From: CAZAMT01 sp964486145
Lineage (GTDB): Bacteria > Bacteroidota > Bacteroidia > Bacteroidales > JAAAOM01
Length of the DNA: 6,504 nt
Reading direction: 5' to 3'
Assembly (NCBI GenBank): GCA_964486145.1
Contig: CAZAMT010000240.1
Coordinates: 1-6,504, forward strand
The position numbers were made by a program, and so were the translations under genes. The number at the start of each line of letters is the position of its first letter. Position 1 is the first letter of the stretch. The notes below the pieces were generated by a model. It was given only the letters and a program-made list of their open reading frames with translations. It was not told the DNA's origin and did not search any database. Shown piece by piece: positions 1 to 4,200 of the stretch.

Positions 1-85
1 ATACCCTAAATAAAACCGCTGATAGTTATAAGGACGGGGGCACCTGTCTGCCATTCGGAGGAACACAAAAAAGGCGCCCGGGCTT
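1..85. other. Left-edge stretch without a supported gene
   Basis: G-rich sequence downstream of the small minus-strand membrane gene. On the plus strand one frame is open from position 3 to a stop at about 119, but it runs into the end of the convergent gene and its peptide is not recognisable. On the minus strand an ATG at 54-52 opens a frame that runs off the window after 18 codons (beginning MADRCPRPYN), with no ribosome binding site. Either could be the edge of a real gene outside the window, but neither can be supported from what is visible. Confidence 0.3.
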
Positions 86-92
86 CTACCTT
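67..92 (-). terminator. Possible weak terminator of the small membrane gene
   Basis: Reading the minus strand, the last codons and stop (TAG, 88-86) are followed by a GC-rich block containing GCCCGGGC and then six T (72-67). AAGG (92-89) can pair with CCTT (74-71) around it, but the inner block is self-complementary without a proper loop, so the hairpin is poor. The position and T tract suit an intrinsic terminator; the fold does not support it well. Confidence 0.3.
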
Positions 93-463
93 CTTTTTAT
101 TCTCGGCATCATAAAATAAGATATAATGGCCAGTACAATGGATGCAATTAATAATGACGATCCTGATGTAGACGCCCAAAACCAGTCAAGTGTTACATCA
201 TCCCACACAACATCCCAGGTACCTCCAACCAAAGGAAAATACATGTCCGTAAATATCAACAACAGTAAATCAATGAGCAGTGCAGGCAGCGTCATGGCAA
301 TACCCAACATCAGAATAAGCACGATCACGAGGATTTGAAGAATAGCCAGCAGGGAACCAGTAATGGAAATATCATTAAAACTGTCACCTGAAATTTTACC
401 AGTAACAAACCCAATAATGATAAGCAAAATGGAAACGATGAATAGAAACGTAATATATCTCAT
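86..463 (-). CDS. Small hypothetical integral membrane protein (125 aa)
   Basis: I do not recognise a family. The protein is strongly hydrophobic. One membrane segment lies at about residues 3-21, a long hydrophobic stretch at 36-71 probably holds two segments, and a last one lies at 101-119, followed by a basic tail (RIKRR) that should be cytoplasmic. Between the last two segments is a tryptophan- and aspartate-rich loop (GGTWDVVWDDVTLDWFW, 80-96), which is the most distinctive part. There is no cleavable signal peptide, lipobox or catalytic motif. The start is the ATG at 463-461. There is no Shine-Dalgarno sequence, only an A/T-rich leader, as usual in Bacteroidota. A perfect palindrome lies 22 bp upstream of the start, suggesting regulation. 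The gene stands alone, with no partner visible on its strand inside the window. An antisense frame at 126-338 is best explained as a by-product. That this is a real gene rests on its membrane-protein composition and on its start and stop lying between plausible signals. Confidence 0.7.
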   Translation of the reverse strand: MRYITFLFIVSILLIIIGFVTGKISGDSFNDISITGSLLAILQILVIVLILMLGIAMTLPALLIDLLLLIFTDMYFPLVGGTWDVVWDDVTLDWFWASTSGSSLLIASIVLAIISYFMMPRIKRR

Positions 464-485
464 ACTTTTGTTTTAAAAAATGTTC

Positions 486-501
486 AATTTGGTACCAAAT
501 T
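486..501. promoter_or_regulatory. Perfect 16-bp palindrome, operator candidate
   Basis: AATTTGGTACCAAATT is identical to its own reverse complement over all 16 bases, and symmetry breaks on both sides. It lies 22 bp before the ATG of the minus-strand membrane gene. Its far edge on the minus strand (TAATTTG, 502-496) resembles a Bacteroidota -7 box with one base missing, though no matching TTG is found at the right distance. A dimeric repressor site over the promoter or leader of that gene is the simplest reading. Which regulator family would bind is unknown. Confidence 0.5.
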
Positions 502-599
502 AGAAATTTATTTTTAAAAACCATCTTTTAACTCAAAGAAATATTCTGTTCATTTGTTCACAAGAAAGTAACCTTAAATACAAACATGTGCTAAATCGG

Positions 600-638
600 T
601 TCGCCAACCGGCGAATAAGTGAAACACCATTTCGCTTA
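600..638 (+). ncRNA. Two tandem hairpins, possible structured RNA element
   Basis: TTCGCC (600-605) pairs with GGCGAA (610-615) around the loop AACC. It is immediately followed by TAAGTGAAA (616-624) pairing with TTTCGCTTA (630-638), nine pairs with one G-U, around a five-base loop CACCA. The two stems abut without a gap and could stack. An alternative pairing of GCGAA (611-615) with TTCGC (631-635) would be mutually exclusive with both. Together with the terminator at 755-810 and the lack of a reading frame, this could be part of a small RNA of roughly 200-250 nt. No known RNA family is recognised and no convincing promoter was found. Confidence 0.3.
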
Positions 639-754
639 GCTCATATCGCTCAATTTGGGTTTTAAAACGTTTGCCTATTCCAAAGACACTATAAAAGTGA
701 ATATTTTTTTAAACTTTTTCATTCATGGAGCGTTACCAAAGTATACCTTTTATT

Positions 755-810
755 AAAGGGGCGGTGATTAAACTTCAATTCGCAAAATTTAAGTATCACC
801 GCCTTTTTTT
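755..810 (+). terminator. Orphan intrinsic terminator, plus strand
   Basis: GGCGGTGAT (760-768) pairs perfectly with ATCACCGCC (795-803), followed directly by seven T (804-810). Upstream AAAGG (755-759) can extend the stem against the T tract. The loop is large (26 bases). On the minus strand the sequence after the hairpin is not T-rich, so it acts rightward. No gene on the plus strand ends before it within the window, and the sugar porter starts 228 bp further on, so the RNA it terminates is unaccounted for. Confidence 0.7.
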
Positions 811-832
811 ATTTAACCTGTGTTATTGGTAT

Positions 833-870
833 TTCATAATCTGATTGAATACATCCTGTATTCATAATCA
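833..870. repeat. Direct repeat overlapping a long imperfect dyad
   Basis: TTCATAATC occurs at 833-841 and again at 861-869, start to start 28 bp. Between and over these lies a dyad: TGAATACA (846-853) and TGTATTCA (857-864) pair perfectly around TCC, and TGAT (842-845) with ATCA (867-870) extends it after a two-base bulge. It lies about 95-130 bp upstream of the predicted promoter of the sugar porter gene and has no T tract, so an operator or activator site is more likely than a terminator. Confidence 0.4.
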
Positions 871-963
871 ACATACAATGAGTGTTTTAAGATTTTAATT
901 GCGACAGAAAATGTTGCTTATGATGCAATTTTTGTAAACCCCCGGTATAAAATCAAAATGATC

Positions 964-996
964 TTGTAAAAAAATCCGCGAATTATTGTACTTTAG
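964..996 (+). promoter_or_regulatory. Promoter candidate for the first sugar porter
   Basis: TTG at 964-966, a 22-bp spacer, then TACTTTAG at 989-996, which matches the Bacteroidota -7 consensus TAnnTTTG at five of its six fixed positions. Transcription would start near 1003, giving a leader of about 35 nt before the ATG at 1039. Spacing and position agree with the Flavobacterium type consensus (TTG, 17-23 bp, TAnnTTTG). Confidence 0.55.
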
Positions 997-1038
997 GCGT
1001 CAATTTTTATACTAACATAAACTTTAAATAAATGTAAT

Positions 1039-2421
1039 ATGGCAAAACAAAACAAAACGCTTGTAATCGTTATTGCAGCCATAGCTGCAACAGGAGGTTT
1101 ACTTTTTGGATTTGATACAGGGGTAATATCCGGTGCAAAACAGTTTTTTAGAGAATTTTGGGAACTTAATGACAAACAAGTTGAATGGATTACAACTGCC
1201 GGTCTCATAGGTGCTATTGCCGGGGCCGCATTCAGTGGAAAGGCAACTGACGTTCTTGGCAGGAGGATAGTTATTTTAGGTGCAGCAGTAATCTTTGCAG
1301 CAGGTGCATTGTGGACAGGCTGGGCCGGCTCACCTGCAAGTTTATTTGCCGGAAGGTTATTTCTTGGATTGGCAATAGGTATTTCATCCTACGCGGTCCC
1401 CATGTATATTGCTGAAATTTCTCCGGCCCATCAGCGTGGCGCTTTAGTGTCATCCTTTCAATTGCTTATTACAGTGGGAATTCTCGTTTCGTATTTAAGT
1501 GATCTCGGTTTTGCCGATGAAAGCAATATGGAATCATGGCGTCCGATGTTTCTGGTTGGTGTTATTCCAGCCTTTATTTTGCTCATCGGTATGATATTTC
1601 TCCCTGAAACACCAAGGTTTCTTATAGGTAAAGGAAAAGAGGAGAAGGGAAGGCGGATTCTGGAAAGACTTGAAAAGCCCGAGTTGATTGAAAGTGAAAT
1701 CAAAAAAATGAAAAAAGAAATTGAGATTGATAAAAAAAGTGCAAGCAGCCTTGCCGCATTGCTAAAACCCGGCATCCGGACTGCACTTTTTATTGGAATT
1801 GGTATCATGTTCATTCAGCAATTCGTTGGAATTAACACGGTAATTTATTATTCACCTGAAATTTTTCAAAATGCAGGTTTTGAAAGTAAAGTTGCGCAAA
1901 TCGCAGCATCCGTTAGTGTGGGAGTTGTGAATGTTTTGTTTACCATCGTTTCAATGATAATTATTGATAGGGTTGGACGTAGAAAGTTGTATTTTATTGG
2001 ACTAACCGGGATCGTAATAGCTTTAATCGCTTTGGGTTTCACATTCAAGTTACAGGATTCGTTAGGAGATTCTTTAAAATGGTTAACGGTTGCATTGGTA
2101 TTGATTTACATTGTTTTCTTTGCTATTAGCCTTGGGCCTCTTGGCTGGCTTATTATTTCAGAAATTTTCCCACTGAAAGAGCGGGGTGTAGGTATGAGTA
2201 TCGGGGCGTTGTCAAACTGGCTTTTCAACGCGATTGTTACTTTTACTTTCCTTTCATTAATAAATTGGTTAAATCCGGAAGGTGCATTCTGGTTATATGC
2301 CGGGATTGGTATACTTGGCCTGGTCTGGGGTTATTATTTCATACCGGAAACCAAAGGTGTAACCCTCGAAGAAATTGAAGAACACTGGCGGGCAGGTAAG
2401 TCGCCAAGAGAATTACAATAA
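1039..2421 (+). CDS. Sugar porter family MFS transporter (GalP/AraE/GLUT-like)
   Basis: A 12-helix inner-membrane sugar/proton symporter of the major facilitator superfamily, sugar porter family; its 460 residues are normal for the family. Signatures run in order: GGLLFGFDTGVISGA in helix 1 (19-33, with the proton-linked Asp at D26), DVLGRR (71-76), GRLFLG...PMYIAEISPAHQRG (105-134), PETPRFL (189-195), QQFVGINTVIYYSPEIF (260-276), DRVGRRK (310-316) and PETKGVTLEE (436-445). A charged, lysine-rich segment at 197-247 is the central cytoplasmic loop. Pocket positions equivalent to XylE Q168, Q288, Q289, N294 and W392 are Q141, Q260, Q261, N266 and W370. The XylE Q415 position is Asn (N393), followed by W394, as in GalP, so this is not a XylE orthologue and may prefer hexose, arabinose or another sugar. 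The substrate cannot be fixed from sequence. The ATG at 1039 lacks a Shine-Dalgarno sequence and has a good promoter upstream. The next gene encodes a second sugar porter. Confidence 0.95.
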   Translation: MAKQNKTLVIVIAAIAATGGLLFGFDTGVISGAKQFFREFWELNDKQVEWITTAGLIGAIAGAAFSGKATDVLGRRIVILGAAVIFAAGALWTGWAGSPASLFAGRLFLGLAIGISSYAVPMYIAEISPAHQRGALVSSFQLLITVGILVSYLSDLGFADESNMESWRPMFLVGVIPAFILLIGMIFLPETPRFLIGKGKEEKGRRILERLEKPELIESEIKKMKKEIEIDKKSASSLAALLKPGIRTALFIGIGIMFIQQFVGINTVIYYSPEIFQNAGFESKVAQIAASVSVGVVNVLFTIVSMIIIDRVGRRKLYFIGLTGIVIALIALGFTFKLQDSLGDSLKWLTVALVLIYIVFFAISLGPLGWLIISEIFPLKERGVGMSIGALSNWLFNAIVTFTFLSLINWLNPEGAFWLYAGIGILGLVWGYYFIPETKGVTLEEIEEHWRAGKSPRELQ

Positions 2422-2442
2422 ACAAATAAAATATCTTACGTT

Positions 2443-2479
2443 AAAATTGCCTGTTGATGGTTGACAGGCAATTTTTTTT
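2443..2479 (+). terminator. Strong intrinsic terminator after the first sugar porter
   Basis: AAAATTGCCTGT (2443-2454) pairs without mismatch with ACAGGCAATTTT (2464-2475) around a nine-base loop, and the T tract runs from 2472 to 2479. It begins 21 bp after the stop codon at 2421. It makes full co-transcription of the two porters unlikely, although leaky read-through is possible. Confidence 0.9.
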
Positions 2480-2511
2480 GATTATCTTAGTAAACGTACA
2501 TTGTACGCTAA
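2478..2511 (+). promoter_or_regulatory. Weak promoter candidate for the xylE-like gene
   Basis: TTG (2478-2480, at the end of the terminator T tract), a 23-bp spacer and TACGCTAA (2504-2511). The -7 box keeps TA and one of the T residues of TAnnTTTG but is otherwise poor. Support comes from likeness to the sequence before the first porter: both read ATTGTAC, then two bases, then TA and a following GG. An alternative is a TATAAT-like stretch at 2517-2522. Confidence 0.3.
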
Positions 2512-2512
2512 G
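2486..2512. promoter_or_regulatory. Operator-like palindrome before the xylE-like gene
   Basis: CGTACA (2495-2500) and TGTACG (2502-2507) are exact inverted copies around a single T. CTTAG (2486-2490) and CTAAG (2508-2512) form an outer inverted pair, offset by four extra bases on the left. The dyad lies in the spacer and -7 region of the predicted promoter, 37 bp upstream of the ATG, where a bound repressor would block RNA polymerase. There is no T tract, so it is not a terminator. The regulator is not in the window. Confidence 0.45.
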
Positions 2513-2543
2513 GAATTATAATTAACTGAATAAAAGCTAATTA

Positions 2544-4142
2544 ATGAGTTCAAATAAAAATACCTTTATCGCGGGAATTACCCTTGTTGCAACCCTCGGC
2601 GGACTTTTGTTCGGATATGATACGGCTGTAATTAATGGTGCAGTTGAAGCACTGAAAGATTTTTTTGTACTCCCCCTTCTTGATAATCCCGAGTTTGCAA
2701 CAGATGTGATTATCCAGTTTAAAATTGCCATTGCAGTGAGTATTACCATTTGTTTGCTATTGGTAAGTAGCTTTCTGTATAAGTTGTTTGGTGCAACCAA
2801 AGGCCTGATCTATTCAGTTTTTGTGTTTGCCGGAGTTGGGGCACTTCTGTATTTTTTACTGCTCTCAAAACCTAATGTTATCAACGAAACCATGGCAAAT
2901 ACCATTCATGGCTTCAACAGTGCAAGTGCTTTGATTGGTTGTGTTATCGGTGGGTCGCTCGGGGGGTATGTAAGTCAGACCATCGGTCGTAAAAAAGGAC
3001 TTCTTCTTGCAGCCATTTTGTTCACCATTTCAGCCATTGGCTCGGCCATGCCTGATACTTTAAATATTTTCTCACTTGAGATCATCACTTCATTTATATT
3101 TTACCGTGTCATTGGAGGTATTGGCGTTGGCCTGGCATCCATGCTCAGCCCAATGTACATTGCTGAAATTGCACCTGCCAAAATCAGGGGTAAACTGGTG
3201 TCATGGAACCAGTTTGCAATCATCTTTGGTATGCTCGTTGTTTATTTTGTGAACTATTTTATTGCTAAAGGACAACCTGTAGAATGGATCAATGAAACCG
3301 GATGGCGTTGGATGTTTGCGTCCGAAGTAATACCGGCATTCCTGTTTTTTACCCTTCTGTTGTTTGTCCCTGAAACACCGCGTTTTTTGGTTATGGTTAA
3401 CCAGGAAAGTGATGCAATGAATGTTTTGCAGAAATCAAATGGTACCGAAAAGGCAAAGGAAATTCTTAACAACATCAAAGCGTCGCTGAAACAGAAAAAA
3501 GCTCCATGGCTTTCATTTGGCGGGTTGGTTATAGTTATAGGCATCATGTTGTCTGTTTTTCAGCAATTTGTTGGAATAAATGTCGTACTCTATTACGCAT
3601 CTGATATTTTCAGAAATATGGGTATGGAAACCGAATCGTCACTTGTCAGGGTTATCCTGGTGGGTATTATTAATCTGCTTTTTACCGTGGTGGCTATTTT
3701 TACCGTTGATAACTTTGGCCGCAAGCCGTTAATGATTATTGGTGCGCTGGGCATGGCAGTCAGCATGTTTGCTCTTGGATTCTCATTTTTTTATGATAGC
3801 CTGGGTCTTGCTGCACTAATCTCGGTATTAACCTACACCGCTGCCTTTGCCATGTCGTGGGGTCCTGTAACCTGGGTGATGTTGTCGGAAATTTTTCCAA
3901 ACAGTATTAAAGGGGCTATGTCGATTGCCGTTGCTGCCCAGTGGATAGCCAACTGGATTGTGTCATTGACATTCCCCATGTTAAACGACAGTACCGTATT
4001 AACCGAAAAATTTAATCACGGATTTGCTTATTGGATATACGGGGTGATGGGTATCCTTGCCGCTTTGTTTATGTGGAAATTTGTACCCGAAACAAAAGGA
4101 AGAACACTGGAAGATATGGAAGAACTGTGGAAAAAGAAATAG
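2544..4142 (+). CDS. XylE-like D-xylose/proton symporter with a two-helix insertion
   Basis: Inner-membrane sugar porter (MFS), closely similar along its length to E. coli XylE: GGLLFGYDTAVINGA (19-33), SALIGCVIGGSLGGY (128-142), YRVIGGIGVGLASMLSPMYI (187-206), IRGKLVSWNQFAIIFG (214-229), FQQFVGINVVLYYA (339-352), DNFGRKPL (389-396), AMSWGPVTW (436-444), AVAAQW (462-467) and FMWKFVPETKG (509-519). The XylE xylose and proton residues D27, Q168, Q288, Q289, N294, W392, Q415 and W416 correspond to D26, Q223, Q340, Q341, N346, W444, Q466 and W467, so xylose is the likely substrate (glucose may bind without transport, as in XylE). At 532 residues it is longer than XylE (491). Residues 45-114 replace about six XylE residues between helices 1 and 2 and contain two hydrophobic stretches (59-79, 87-107) joined by a short basic loop. 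The C-terminus is shorter than in XylE. The start is the ATG at 2544, without a Shine-Dalgarno sequence. It lies after another porter and converges with a cotransporter gene. Confidence 0.93.
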   Translation: MSSNKNTFIAGITLVATLGGLLFGYDTAVINGAVEALKDFFVLPLLDNPEFATDVIIQFKIAIAVSITICLLLVSSFLYKLFGATKGLIYSVFVFAGVGALLYFLLLSKPNVINETMANTIHGFNSASALIGCVIGGSLGGYVSQTIGRKKGLLLAAILFTISAIGSAMPDTLNIFSLEIITSFIFYRVIGGIGVGLASMLSPMYIAEIAPAKIRGKLVSWNQFAIIFGMLVVYFVNYFIAKGQPVEWINETGWRWMFASEVIPAFLFFTLLLFVPETPRFLVMVNQESDAMNVLQKSNGTEKAKEILNNIKASLKQKKAPWLSFGGLVIVIGIMLSVFQQFVGINVVLYYASDIFRNMGMETESSLVRVILVGIINLLFTVVAIFTVDNFGRKPLMIIGALGMAVSMFALGFSFFYDSLGLAALISVLTYTAAFAMSWGPVTWVMLSEIFPNSIKGAMSIAVAAQWIANWIVSLTFPMLNDSTVLTEKFNHGFAYWIYGVMGILAALFMWKFVPETKGRTLEDMEELWKKK

Positions 4143-4163
4143 GGTTTGTTTTCATAGTTTTCG

Positions 4164-4200
4164 AAAAAGCCTGGTTACTTTTTGTTGTACCGGGCTTTTT
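4164..4200. terminator. Bidirectional terminator between convergent genes
   Basis: AAAAAGCCTGGT (4164-4175) pairs with ACCGGGCTTTTT (4189-4200), 12 pairs with one T-G, around a 13-base loop. Rightward, it ends in TTTTTT (4196-4201) and serves the xylE-like gene, whose stop is at 4142. Leftward, it ends in TTTTT (4168-4164) and serves the cotransporter gene. The stop codon of that gene (TAA, 4202-4200) touches the base of the stem, so the hairpin begins at the end of the coding region. Confidence 0.85.

Larger units (their letters stand above)
464..1038. other. 575-bp intergenic region with several dyads
   Basis: No reading frame here looks like a protein gene. Read from left to right it holds a 16-bp palindrome (486-501), two abutting hairpins (600-615 and 616-638), a plus-strand terminator hairpin with T tract (755-810), a direct repeat overlapping a long dyad (833-870), and a promoter candidate (964-996) before the sugar porter gene. 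It separates two divergently transcribed genes, so regulatory sites for both are expected. The terminator in the middle is not explained by either gene. Confidence 0.8.

Noticed and set aside
3..119. Plus-strand open frame at the left edge, possible C-terminus of an upstream gene
   Set aside because: Short, overlaps the end of the convergent gene by over 30 bp, and the peptide is not recognisable. Kept only as a note because the window edge cuts it.
126..338. Plus-strand 70-codon frame opposite the small membrane gene
   Set aside because: Its peptide is low-complexity, Ser/Asn/Ile-rich and unlike any protein. It is fully antisense to a frame with clear membrane-protein character.
686..715. 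CACT-ATAAA-AGTG followed by a T run as a terminator
   Set aside because: The stem is just four pairs and unstable; the T run is part of a generally A/T-rich stretch.
600..810. Known RNA families (tRNA, SRP RNA, tmRNA, RNase P RNA, common riboswitches)
   Set aside because: None of their diagnostic cores or tRNA-like folds could be found by reading. The segment is left as an unassigned structured candidate.
897..935. AATTGC ... GCAATT pairing followed by TTTT as another terminator
   Set aside because: Only six pairs, A/T-rich, with a 22-base loop; too weak to call beside the much stronger hairpin at 755-810.
1032..1037. ATG-TAA minimal start-stop one base before the first porter's ATG
   Set aside because: Tempting as a translation-control element, but ATGTAA arises easily in an A/T-rich leader, and nothing else supports a regulatory upstream frame.
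993..2048. Minus-strand frames of 60-118 codons opposite the first sugar porter
   Set aside because: They are antisense to a well-conserved transporter, with compositions typical of reverse-frame translation and no motifs.
2537..3547. Minus-strand frames opposite the xylE-like gene
   Set aside because: Antisense to a gene with family motifs along its whole length; no independent start signals or motifs.
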